From contig VWZX01002400.1 in assembly GCA_013399015.1 (NCBI GenBank), positions 1,432,537 to 1,496,536 on the forward strand: DNA of 64,000 nucleotides, in the 5' to 3' direction. The notes beneath the pieces are model-generated. The model was not told the DNA's origin, did not search any database, and saw only the letters and a list, made by a program, of their open reading frames with translations. The position numbers and the translations under genes are program-made. Source of the stretch: Galbula dea (Eukaryota > Chordata > Aves > Piciformes > Galbulidae). This document shows positions 34,001-46,400 of this stretch, in pieces; within the stretch, counting starts at the first letter, position 1, and the number at the start of each line of letters is the position of its first letter.

Positions 34001-37000
34001 TTTAACTCCTCCTTCCCTCGATGACGGGCTTCAGCCAGGGGACCCTGCCCTTTCCACCTCCAGCACCCAGCCAGCTGCCACCCCGCTCGCTCCGGGAGAT
34101 GGAGGAGATAAGGTAGCCCCCCAAGGGGGTTAGGCAGCTGGGGGAAAGGGACACGGGGCAAAGGGGCAGGACCAGGTGGATAACACCACCCAGCTCTGCT
34201 CTGGGATGCTCAGCTGTGAGCTCTTCTGGGGTTCATTCCCATCATTTTATTCCCTTCTCGCTCCATATAAGGACTCCAAAGCTTAATGCATTAAACATTT
34301 CACCTCCTCCTGTTCACAACCTGGTTGTTTAGGGTTATTACTATAGACAGTATCATTAAAATAAAGCATTTTCTTGAAAACAACCCAAATTTTCCATCTA
34401 GCTTCTCCACAGGTGACTCACAGCCTCAGCTACCCCATTAGGGCAATGCCTGAATCAAGCCTAACAAAAGGAACTGTTTGTTCAGCTCAGTCCTTCCCAT
34501 CACAAGAAGTCCTGAGGAGCAGAAACAGCTCCAAGGAAAACTGGTTATTGGGCAGACAGGGAAAGGGGAAAAAAAAACAACCCCAAAAACAAACAAACAA
34601 ACAGCAGCAAACCAGTGGAAATTATAAGTTCTCAGTGCTTTGCTTGGACCTTGGGTTTCAGGGGAATTGGGGTTTTTAGGGCACAGAGCAAAGCTCCCAC
34701 GGGAAACATCCCTGTCTCTGGAAGATGTCATCTACTGGAGACAGCCATCTCTCTCCAGGTCATCCCAGGAAGCTTCACCTGCCTGCAAAGAGGAAAACCC
34801 AGGGAGATGTATCCTGCTGAAGCCAGGCAGGAAGTTTTCACTTCACTCAGGGATAGAGGAGGCAGTTAAGATGAAGTGGAAAGGCAGCATGGGGATGGAG
34901 AGAGCATCAAAAGCCCCACTGCCAACAACGTTCACCCTTGTGGCAAGGGGAAGGTGGGGTGACATGGTCATGCTAGCCATGCAACAGGCAGGAGAGGGCT
35001 GGGGCCAGGAGAACCCCAGTTTGGTGAGTGACAGGACTCCTGGCAAGCCAAAAAAAGGTCCAAGCAGGCTGGGTGGAGCTAGAAGGAGCAGTCCCCACCA
35101 CTGCATCGAACCACACGTCCTCAGCTGGAGGAGCTACAACCTGTGTGCACGTTCCCCTGCAAGATCAAACCAGCTGCTTTAAACATCTCCCAGCCAGCTG
35201 ACATGAAAGGGCTGCTTCCAACCTTAATTGCAGCAGCAGAGGAAAAAAAGCTCTGAGAGCACCGTGTCTGGTACTCAAGAACAGCTTTAATAGGATCCTG
35301 GGAGCCTGCTGGGGTAGCCAGGATGCTCAGGTGGGAAATGCTGGTGATATTTCCAGGCTCTCCAGGACTTTGTCTTGCTTGAGATTTTAGGTGAAAGCCC
35401 ATTTCCCAAAACCCAGAGCAAGCCAGGCTCCTCTAGTGGTTCTCAAGCCCTCCAGGGGTGCAGCCTAAACCCCTTCAAACTGGGGTGAAGCAGAGCCACC
35501 ACGGGAGAGCAAGGAGCTTGCTGCATCATCTGAGGGAGTCTGGCCAACAGCAGCATCTCTACGAGGTGGCTTTCCCACTCGTGACTGCTGGTCACACTGG
35601 TTTAGGACTGGGCACGGTGCTGAGCTTACTGCCTGCTGTGATTTTAGCATCACATCCTGCTTGGCTGGTTTGAGCCCTGTGCTGGACAGGGAACACACCT
35701 TAATCCCCACGGGGTCAGGCTGGGATGGTCTGTAATCTGGAAGGAGGTGGAGGACAGTGGTTTTGGAGCTCCCAGCGAGCACGAGGGCTTCAGCAGGTCT
35801 GGGAGCGTGTGCTTCTCCAAACTCAGCCAGGATCACACCCAGCCAGAAAGGATGGAGACACAGTGCTGAAACCTCAGCTTTATTTTGGGGGTTGGGGTTT
35901 TTTTTTTTGCCTCAGCCAGTTTAGTCATGGCACCTTTGGAGCCACCACGGCCACTGCGGATGCTCGCTCAAGCCCAAAGCACCTTGTCTTGGTTGGGTGG
36001 TACCTCCACTCACCTCTTCTTTCCTCCTCCACCTGCTATTAGCACCAACATGCCCGTGCACAGGCAGAGTGATGATTTTAAGTCATCTGAGCCCATTCAG
36101 AGCTGAGTGTTTCTTCCTAATGACTCCTTGCCCTGAGAAGTTGCTATTAAGCTCCCCGGTACATGACGGATGGGATCCTGCCTCTCCTCCCCATCGAGTG
36201 ACCTCTCTCAGCCTTGTTTTCTGGGGCTCACAGCATCTTTTTCCTAATGCCAGTCTGTTTCTAGCCATGATGAAGCAAGATCCAACACCCCCTCCCCCCN
36301 ACCCAGACCCCCTGAGGGCATTTCTTCTCACCCATCCTGCACCGCCACTCTGCCAAGGAAAGTTTGATAATCTGCTTAAGCTGATAATTACCCCTTCTTT
36401 ATTACTCTGCATGTGTAATTGCAGGCAGAAACTTTTAAGAGCCATGTCAGCCTAATTACTTGCAAGAGGGCAAGGCATCAAACCAGTTATCAAGTCCCGC
36501 TCGGGTTTGCAGGAGGGTTTCTTTTCTTTAGGTGCATAGCTGTAACAGCATGGCAGGAGCATCCCAGGACCTGCCTTTCCCAGCTGGGAGCCAGGGGAGA
36601 AAAGCAGGAGGCTGGTTTGGATCAGTAAAACAACAAAGGGGCTTTTAAAGCTGGCAAAAACCCAAGAGAAGTTGGTCCTCATCCTGCTAAAACATCTGTG
36701 GCCAGGAGTCCTCAGAGTTGGCTTTCTAACCACTTTCTCCTGGGTGAGAAAGCAGCCAAAATCCCCCTCCACCCTTTCTTCTCCTCAAGTCAAGGCGTCT
36801 GCCTGCTGGGGACTTCACAGCTGGCAAGCCAAGAGCAAAGCACCCCATAAAACTGCTTCTTCCCTGCAGGCTGGAGCCAGGCACCCACTTCTACCCTGCC
36901 CCTACCCACGCTCTCCCCCAGCTTTGCATTGTATTTGCTACCCTATAAATATCTCTCTGGCTGGGGTGGACTTGCATGCCTCTTCCCAGGGACAGCAATA

Positions 37001-37689
37001 AAGCTATGGGTGGGCTGAGCTTCATCCCAGCTCCTTCAAGCTCTCTGGGTTGGTTTTGCCTCCTCGAAGCTGCCTGCCTCTTCCAAAATAAAGCCAGCGC
37101 GGGCAGGAACGGGCAGGAACGGGCAGCGCCTCGTGGCTCCATTGGGATGGGCACCTGTTTGCACCTCCTAAACCCAAAAGGTCAGCTTGAAAAGATTCCA
37201 TGGGGGAACATTTCCCTCCTACTCTTTGAAAGAAGGCACGTAGCTGCAGCAAGAGAGCCACCCAACCACCCCAAAGCCCTTCACCAAAGCCCCATGCACT
37301 CACCGGGGCTCAGTCCTCCTCGGGCAGGAGAAGGCTCCTGGGTGATGCACACGTGAGGAGCCTCAGGAGGCAGCTGGCTGGGGTTGTTTGTGAGCTCCAG
37401 AGCTGGGATCTGTTCCCAGGTCCTTGAAATGAAGGCAGGCAGAGATCCATCAGCAGGGGGAAAGTTTATGCAGAGCAGCTCCTAATCAGGTAGACCTGAT
37501 TTAATAACAGCACAAGAGAGAGCTCCTCTGATCAGAGGGACTACAGCCATGAAGCCAGGAGCCTCCAGACATTTCCCTGTGTCTCCACACGTCTCTACAG
37601 CAGTCCTCTGCTGGTTTACCATGTCTGATCTCCCACCTGACAGCACAGAGCAGATCTTGCATCCTAAAGGGCACTGCATGGCTGGCAAA

Positions 37690-37900
37690 GAACCCCAAAG
37701 GTTTGCAAAGGCTCTGGGAAGACTGTAAAGACCCCAAAAGGCTTGAAAAGTCTCTGAGGGTCTTTGAGAAACCTCAAAAAGCTTTCAAAGGCACCCTCAG
37801 AAGCTTTGAGAGACCCCAAGAAGCTCTGAGAGACTCTCAAAGGCTTACAAAGACCAAACTTGGTTTCCAAAAGCCCCAGGAAGCTTTCAAAGATCCCATT
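37690..37900. repeat. Degenerate AAAGGCT/GAGAGACCCC repeat
   Basis: Loose repeats of AAAGACCCCAAAAGGCTT, AGAAGCTTTGAGAGACCCC and AAGCTTTCAAAG. They give spurious Phe-Glu-Ser-type frames on both strands. Confidence 0.6.
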
Positions 37901-38687
37901 CTCTTTCCATGCCAATCCCTCAAAGACCTGTGTGGTGGCAGGGAAATAGGCACTGCCAGCCCCTGGGGCAGCCAGGGCCACCCAAAACTAAACCCCTCAG
38001 GATCACCAAGAAATCTTCAGAGTCACTAGAGATCCAATCTCATCGTTTTCATCTGGAAACACTTGTTCCTAAGGGTCTATAGGCAAGTGCTAGGGGCTTT
38101 TACCCATGCCAGCACCATGACACCAGCTGGAGCACAGGGGATATAAATACATTTATATTTATATAGGGATGTATAAGGCAAATCCTGTGACCAGCTAGAA
38201 ATGTTCTGGCTGATTTTAAAAGCCACAAATGGTGTGGTGACCTTTTGACCTTTCTCTAAGATAGGAAGGATTTGGGGTTGGGTTGTTGGGGTTTGGTTTG
38301 GTTTTTGGAAGAAAAACTGTTGTCCTTACAACTGAAATCCTAAATCTTTGGGGGCAGGAATTAGGAAGTGAAACTGGTAAAAGAGAAGTTGCTTTTGGCT
38401 TAGTTTTCTTCCAACCTGATGGGTTTCCACCTCTGTTTCCCCAGGCAAAGGTGCCAGGAGAACGCAGGGAGGAAAGGACACCCCCAGCCCATGTGATGCC
38501 AGCTGCTGGCTCTGCTTTGGTGTAAAAAGAGGGAAAATAAGTTTCAGAGTGCTGGAGAGCAGAGCCCACATGTGCAAACACTTTTGGTTTCTCTTTTCTT
38601 GTGAATTATTTCTTTTTCTGGTTCCTCTTTCTTCAGTGTTTCTTACTACTGGTGGTTTAAGTAGGTAGGGGTTAAAGAGAGGAAAGA

Positions 38688-39262
38688 GTGGCAGCAGGGC
38701 TAGGGCAGGGACTGGCCTCCTGGACTGGCTACTGGAGAGGCCACACCTCCAATCCTGGGGTCAGCTTTGGGCTCCTCACTCCAAGAAGGACATTGAGGTG
38801 CTGGAGTGTGGCCAGAGAAGGGCAAGGAAGGTGGGGAATGGTCTAGAGCACAAGTGTTGTGAGGAGCAGCTGAGGGAACTGGGGTTGCTTAGCCTGGAGA
38901 AGAGGAGGCTGAGGGGAGACCTTCTCACTCTCTGCAGCTCCCTGGAAGGAGGCTGGAGCCAGGTGGGGGTTGGGCTCTTCTCCAAGGAACAAGCAATAGG
39001 ACAAGAGGAAACAGCCTCAAGTTGCACCAGGGGAAGCTTAAGTTGGATATTAAGAAAAATACCTTCCCTGCAAGAGTGGTTAGACACTGGCCCAGGCTGC
39101 CCAGGGCAGTGGTGGAGTCACCATCCCTGGAAGTGTCCAAAAGACATGGAGATGTGATGCTGAACATGAGGGATGTGGTTTGGTGGTAACCTGGCAGTGC
39201 TGGTAACAGTTGGACTTGATGTCCTCAGTTGTTTTTCCAACTTAAACAATTCTCTGATGCTT
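38688..39262 (+). mobile_element. CR1 LINE fragment between PADI1 and PADI2
   Basis: 5'-truncated CR1: GQRRARKVGNGLEHKCCEEQ, RELGLLSLEKRRLRGDLLTL and so on. The tail is CAACTTAAACAATTCTCTGATG. Confidence 0.88.
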
Positions 39263-40460
39263 CTCAGAAAAGGGAGCATTTTCCACCTGACAGCAGCTCA
39301 GCTCCTGGACCAGGATGTCATTTAACCCCCAGCATCAGTCACATCCTGACTCCAACCGGCACAGTCTGGGAACAAAGTGGTTTACAATTGTTTTTCCCAT
39401 TCCTTGGGGAAAATATCTCCAGCCTTTAATAACACCTCCCCTTTGCCACAGATCTCATTCTTGCACGTGCCAAAAGCCAGCCAAACTGCCCATTTTTTTG
39501 TGCTCAGCAACACAAACTCCTCAGTCACATTCACTCAGGTGATGGCAAAAAGGAAACCCAGGATCTACTTCAGATAGGAAACCAGCTTTGTGCTTCTTTC
39601 CTACGCTCTCCTTCAGCTGGGAAACCAGATCTAAGCTTATTTCCTACACCCTAGCCACAGACGGAAGAGAGCCCTGGAAAAGCAAAGCCCATAAGGGATA
39701 TAAATAAGGAACATCAACCTGAACCTTTCTGCTCCTCACTAATTGCCTTGTGGCTTCCAAAATTTAGGCCAGGAGTTTGGGTTTTAAACATGAATATTTA
39801 AGCTTGCTGTTCATACATAATGCAGAGCCCTGCGTGGGCAGCAATTGCAGCTGCCCTGCTGCGTGGCAGAGCAGGGTGCAGAGCAGCAGGTTCCCCATGC
39901 AAAACCACCTCAGACTGCCCCTCATCAACTGGCTCCTCAGCTTCCCTCTGCAAAGAAGGAAGGGGAAAAAAACACTAAGGAGTGTCCTGCTCCAGCCTAA
40001 GGGTTGGGAAATTCTCTTTCTGCCTCCCGAGAGCAGCCAGAGCTTTTCCCTCGAGAGCAGAAAAGAGCAGATACCCTACGGATGGAAACGGTAACCGAAA
40101 GCCAAAGCGCTGCTAAATCTCCTCCACCTTTGGGGTCAGGGAGTTGGGGACAGCTGGGGGAGCTCCTGACATAGGGCTTGGGAGCTGGCTGGGCTTTGGG
40201 CCAGGCTCTATCCCTTCCCTCCCCTCGGAGATCGTTTTCCTGCAGCTTTAGAAGGTCCAATCCAACCTCCCCTTCGCTTTGGGCTGGGGTGGGGGCTGCA
40301 AGTTTCTCATCCCAAACTTGACAAGCTCTGAAAGTTGATTGATTTACTCCAGGGCCAGTAAAGGAGGAGGAGGAGAAGGGAGGAGTGGCAGGGAGGAAGG
40401 AGAAGGGGCTGGGTGCTGCCAGGGGGCTGAGAGAGGGTGAGGAAGGTCGCTGGAGCATCT

Positions 40461-40490
40461 GGGCTGCTGCTGCTGCTGCCGCCGCCTGGG
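40461..40490 (+). repeat. PADI2: CTG/CCG triplet stretch in PADI2 5' leader
   Basis: GGGCTGCTGCTGCTGCTGCC followed by GCCGCC immediately before the ATG at 40494 (context GGGACATGC). Short, within the presumed 5' UTR. Confidence 0.6.
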
Positions 40491-40493
40491 GAC

Positions 40494-43400
40494 ATGCTGG
40501 GTGACCGCACGCTGCGGCTGCAGCACGGGAACCGCATCGAGGCCTTGTGTGTGCTGGGCACCTACATCACTGCCGATGTCTATGGGTGAGTGGGACAGCC
40601 CCAGGCTCCTCTTGCTCCTTCTGTTCCTGACCTTCACCTTCCTCCTCACCTTTTACCCCTTCTTTATCCTCCTGCAAACCCTTTCTCCTCATTTTTCTGT
40701 CTTCTCCCCCAAAGCCCACAGCCCTGACACTGATTTTGACACAATTTGGGGGCAGAAGTCTCCTTGGGTTTTGCATGAGTCCCAGGAAGCTTCAAGCATC
40801 TGCATTTGCATGAGATGATATTTACCTTGTGTCTGCGGTGGGTTTGATCCATGTGTAGTCAGCAGATCCACCATCACCTCAGAAAGCTGCTGGAGAGCAG
40901 AGGGATGAGCAGGAGCCCCAGGCATGGGCTGAGGAGGGGGAGATGTAGCTAGGAGAGGGGAGGAGAACAAGATCTGGTGACCAAGCAATGTCCTGGAAAA
41001 GCATTCAAGTCCCCACAGCACCAACCCTGCTCCCCCTAAAACAAACAAAGCCAACACTGTACTGCATGATAATTATTCCCCCAAAGTTAAAGGAAAAATA
41101 GAGTTTTAAAGGTGATTTTATGGTTAATTCTGGTCTTTGCTGCTTTTGCTAATCTCACCCTCAATATTCAAGCCAGGCAGTGCAGTTACAACTCATCTGG
41201 CGTCTCTCCAGATCAAATCTCCTCCCTCTGGGGTTCCTAAAACCCAGAAACCAAACCAGTTTTTCCATGCATAATTCAATGCAATTGAACAATTTCAGAA
41301 GCAGCCAAGCAGCAGCAGAGGAGTGCTCAGGTTTCCTCTTCCCCACCACCACCATCACCACCACCAGGGCAGGTTTGATGGGGCCACTGGCATCCAGAAA
41401 CCCAAGCAATGATGCTGTAATGGGGATAGGGCACAAGGTCTCAGGTGTCAGGAGCTAGGGGAGCCTGCACCTCAGGAGCTGTAAGCAGTCCAAAAATAAG
41501 AACCCTGGAAAGATGGGAGAAGAAGGGAAAAGGAGGCAGAAGGGTGGAAGGGGATGCATGGAAGAGAGAGGGTGCTTTGGACTGGGAGGGTGCAGCACAC
41601 CAACTGCTTCAGGGCTGGATAGAATCACCCCAAAAGGTAGAGTTTCCCATGGGGAAGTCTCTCATGCCATTCCAATGAGCTGTTGGACACCAGCTTTACC
41701 TCAGCTGGAAAATCAACACAGATTTATTTCCCCACTGAAATGCAAACCCAAGTTCAATTCCAGGGGTGCCAAGTGCTGTAAGATGTAATTATTAGAGATA
41801 GCAATCTGCTCCAACAGCTACAAAATAGCCTAGTTTTGCTCAAACAGCACGTTCTGTCCCAAAGATAAATACACTTCAAGCATTCCCAGGCAAGGAGGAA
41901 AGGGCAGAACGGTGCCGGTGGCCAGCGTGGAGACGCCAGCATGCCCAGTCTTGGCTGTGTTTTGGGCAGTCAACTGAATTGCAGTGAGAACCAAGTGGTT
42001 TTGGGTGCAACCCTCTAAAACTGCAGCGTGTCTTTGGCAGGGCGGCCCCCCCCGGGGCGGTCTCCTTCGGTGTGAAGCACACGGAAGGGGTGAGCGTGGA
42101 GGTGGCGTGGCAGGGTCACCAGGAGGTGGGGTCAGCCCTCGACAGCGGGACGCGGTGGCCGCTGGACAAGGGAACGGTGCTGAGGTTCAGCATGAGCCAG
42201 GCTAGTACTGAGCTCAACGATAACAAGGTGAGAAGTGGGGTGCTGGGGGCGTGGGACCTTCCCAGAGGGAGAATATCCTTCCCCAACCAGGGATCTGGGG
42301 GGGGGTTGCAGGTAACCGTCAGCTTTTACGCAGAGGAAGGGAAACCTATCAACCAAACCGGGGTCTTCCTCACTGGCATCGGTGAGTATGAAGGCTTCTG
42401 TACTGCACCAACCCAACTGCACCCCCTGGATCCTTTGGAGCAGGGGGTTGGGATGTGGGGTAGAGATGGAGACAAGATGGTTAGGTCTGGGGGGGGTGGA
42501 AAGGGCAGGGTTTGCGCCCACCCAACCTTGCCGTACCCTTGGCTGATGATCACAGAAGGTTAGGAGTTGGAAGGGACTCTGGAGATCATCTAGTCCAACT
42601 CCCCTGACAGAGCAGGGTCACCCTCAGCAGGTGGCACAGGATGGTGTCCAGGCAGGTTTGGAATGTCTCCAGAGATGGAGACTCCAGCACCTCCCTGGGC
42701 AGCCTGGGCCAGTGCTCCAGCACCCTCAAAGTCAAGAAGTTCCTCCTTGTGTTCAGCTGGAACTTCGTCTGCTCCAGTTTGTGCCTGTTCCCTCTTGTCC
42801 TGTCCCTGGGCACCACTGAACAAAGCCTGGCCCCATCTTCCTTCCCTCCACCCATGAAGTATTGCTAAGCATTGAGAAGCTCCCCCCTCAGTCTCCCCCT
42901 CTTCAGGCCACCCAGCCCCAGCTGATGATGCTGGGGCTCTGTCCACACAGGGATCTCTCTGGATGTCGATGCAGATCGGGATGGTGTGGTGGAAAAGAAC
43001 AACCCCAACAAGGTAACTCAGCCTCTTCCACTGCACAGAAAGGCCATGGGATTGCAAGAGCCTGAACTAGCTAAGCCCCAATGGGGTGTTTTAGGCAAAC
43101 TGGACCTGGGGGCCAGAGGGACACGGAGCCATCCTGCTCGTCAGCTGTGACAAGGAGAGCCCCTTCACTCCAGCATCAGACTGTGACAACGAAAAGGTCT
43201 TCAACAAAGAAGGTAACACAGCTTCTAAAACAAACAAATTCTAGAAAGCCCCAAAAAATTGCTCCATTGTTGCTCCTCTTTATCCTTTTTGGAGATGAAC
43301 TTTTGCTTGGGAACTAGCTGCCCGTGAGCTGCTCTCCACCAAGCTGCCAAGGAAGCTTCCCACACAGGAATTTTCCTCTCTCTCATGCCATGCAAAACTA

Positions 43401-46400
43401 ACTGAGGTCAAGCAGGGGCATGAAGTGTGGCCAGAAAAATAGCAGAGGTGCCACTGCTGGCAGAGCTTGGCCCAGGGATGCTTTGTGCAGGTGAGAGGAG
43501 CTCAGGGCAAGGCACACGGCTGGCAGCCAGGGATACACCCATCGGTTCCTGGAAAGCTGAAACCATGCAGAGCTGGTGCCCAGGAGCTTCTTGAGGCCAT
43601 GGATCAGCTGTGCCAGGGCTGTGAGGAGAAAAGCAAGGGCATTGGTTTCAAAGCTGAAGCCATAAGCTTTGCTAGTAGGGCTGCAGGTTGTTTTTCCTGT
43701 TTGCAAAGGCTGGCAGGAAGGGAAGAGCAGATTTCTTGGCGTGGGATCTGCAACCTCAAGGAAGGAGCACACAGAGCCGCCAGGGTTACCTTGTGCAATC
43801 CCCCAACAGCCAAAGGGGTCTTTTCTCTGCACCCCAGATTTGCTGGACATGTCTCGGATGGTGCTGAGGACTGAAGGGCCCCAACGCCTGCCCCGGGGCT
43901 ATGAAATCCTTCTCCATATTCCCGTCTCTGATGCTGACAAAGTTGGGGTCTTCTATGCACAGAGTAAGTCCTTCCTCACCTCCTCCTCTGCCCCTTACTC
44001 CTCCTTTGTGGTGCTTTTAAGATCCCTGCATGCTCTTCTCTTTGCATCTCTGACCTTGTCCTGTCCATGCTCTCCAAACTATGTTTCTGAAGCAACTCAT
44101 GCCCTCAGAAAGCCACCTCCATTTCTCTGCTGTTGAGTGTTCTCTCCTCTCAACCACTTGGGAAACTCTGGAGATTAACTACCTGGAAACTCCCAGAAGG
44201 GAGGTTGGAAACAGGAGGAGGTTGATCTTGTCTCCCAAGGAACAAGTGATAGGAGAAGAGGAAACAGCCTCAAGTTGTGCCAGGGGAGGTTTAGGTTGGA
44301 CATGAGGAGCGATTTCTTCCCAAAAGAGTTGTTAAGCCCTGGCCCAGGCTGCCCAGGGCAGTGGTGGAGTCACCATCCCTGGAGGGGTTTCAGAGCACTG
44401 GAGATGTGGTGCTGAGGGCCATGGTTCACTGGTGCCTTGGCAGTGCTGGTTAACAGTTGGACTTGATGATCCTAAAGATCTTTCCCAGCCCAAAGGATTC
44501 TGTGATGAAGGAGCAGAGGCACAGGACCATAAAGCCATTTCTCCAGGGTCATCCAGCAAAGGAGTAGCAAAACCAAAACCACAAAACCCTGTGTCCTGAC
44601 ACTCAGGTGCTTTATGCACAATGGCAACACACTCTACCAAACACTTTCCTCTCCTTGTTCCTTGCTGTAGGCACAGGGGTTTATTCTCTGGCCCAGAAAC
44701 ACGCCATTAAGTGCCTTGCTCTTGTCCCTCCACGCAAAGGCAATCTGTCAGCAGGAGGCTTGGTGGCATTGTCATCCCATGGCAGGTGGTAGGGCTGCAA
44801 GGGCAAAAATCCCATGAAAGCATCTTCCTAGTGAGCAGTCCATCCAACACTGAGACATTTTCTCCTCACCCTTCTTGTGCACAGCTGCAAAACCCCCTTC
44901 CCCTTTCTCTTCCTGCAGACCCCTTCTTTGGGCAGCGCTACGTCCACGTGCTGGGCCAGAGGAAGCTCTACCACACTGTGCAGTACACTGGGGGGACTGC
45001 TGAGCTTGACTTCTTTATTGAGGGGCTTCGTTTTCCTGATGACACCTTCTCTGGGCTAGTCTCCATCCATGTCAGCCTCCTGGAGTCACTTGCTGAGGTC
45101 TGGGGGCTCCAGGGAAAGCGTGCAAATAGGAGGCTGCAACAGTCTGAAGGGCGTGGAGAAGGGAGTGGGGATGGAATGGAGAGTGGTCCTCGTTAGTTTA
45201 CCCCAAAAGGGACCTCAGGGGTAGGGCATTTGGGGGCAGTGGTGGTGAAGAGGGTGTGGAAATCCCCCAATTTCTCCTCCTCTCACCCAGGGCATCCCCC
45301 CCACACCAGTCTTCACCGACACAGTAGTGTTCAGGGTAGCACCATGGATCATGACTCCCAACACTTTGGCACCGGTGAACGTCTTCATCTGCAGGTAAGG
45401 CCCAAGGGTTGATGTCCCCCCAGGCAAATCAGCCCCACAGCCTCCTTGGATGTCATCAAGAGAGGCTGGGGAGGTGATGAGCAGAGGGAAAAGCAGCTGC
45501 CCAGAGGGAATATCCACCCCTCAGCAGCCCTTCATCCCCTTCCTTCCTACCATCCACTTTCCCAGCATGAAGGACAACTACCTCTTCATCAAGGAGATAA
45601 AAGACCTGGTGAACAAGGCTGGCTGTGAGCTGAAGGCTTGCTTTGGCTACATCAACCGTGGGGACCGCTGGCTGCAGGTGGGTGGGTACCAGAGAGGGGG
45701 CAAAGCTTTCCCTCCCTGCTGAGGTGGCCCCATGAGGGTTTTCCTCCCTTCTTTAGGATGAGATTGAGTTTGGCTACACCCACGCTCCCCATAAAAGCTT
45801 CCCAGTGGTGCTGGACTCCCCTCAGGATGGAGGGCTGGAGAAATTCCCCATCAAGGAGCTGCTGGTAAGAGCAGGACAGTTGCTTGCATTGCTTGAGGAG
45901 CAGCTTGCAGGTTTTTAGGCTTGGCTTATTTCACCATGCCTAAAGCCCTACTTGCATGTGGCTCCTTGGAGGCCCTACAATGAATTGCTTGAACAATGAG
46001 AGTTTAACACCTCTGCCTGGAGACACTACCCTGGCCATGTCCAGCTAGGAGGACATCAACAGCCTCACCCCCCACAAACCAAGGATCAGAGCCTGATCCA
46101 CATTCCAGCCATCTCTCTTCTACCCAGAAGGCTGGGAGAGGAAGGGAGGAGCTCCCATCTCCAGGAACAAAAGGCTCCTGCCAAGCTCCAGGACAGGGGT
46201 GGATTTCTTCACCCTGAGTACCCCAGCAATGGGCTGGTTTTGCCTTTCCTCCTGTGAATATGCAGCAGCTCCCAAGCAGGAGAGGAAAGGAAGCCACAAG
46301 AAGAGTCAGTTTACTTCCTCAGAAGATAACAAGATGCAGCCAGCTGCCAAAAACCTCCCTGTTTGAGCTTCTTTGCCAAGGCCAAGAGCCAACCGCGGGC

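Larger units (their letters stand above)
33912..40493. other. Intergenic region between divergent PADI1-like and PADI2 genes
   Basis: About 6.6 kb separating two start codons that point away from each other, so it must contain both promoters. Visible content: a CR1 at 38688-39262, a degenerate repeat at 37690-37900, an ambiguous N at 36300 in a C-run, and otherwise unique sequence. No exon with family similarity was recognised. Confidence 0.6.

Noticed and set aside
34000..40493. A further gene between PADI1 and PADI2
   Set aside because: Only short frames without family motifs, splice-consistent exons or codon bias; one CR1 and unique sequence.
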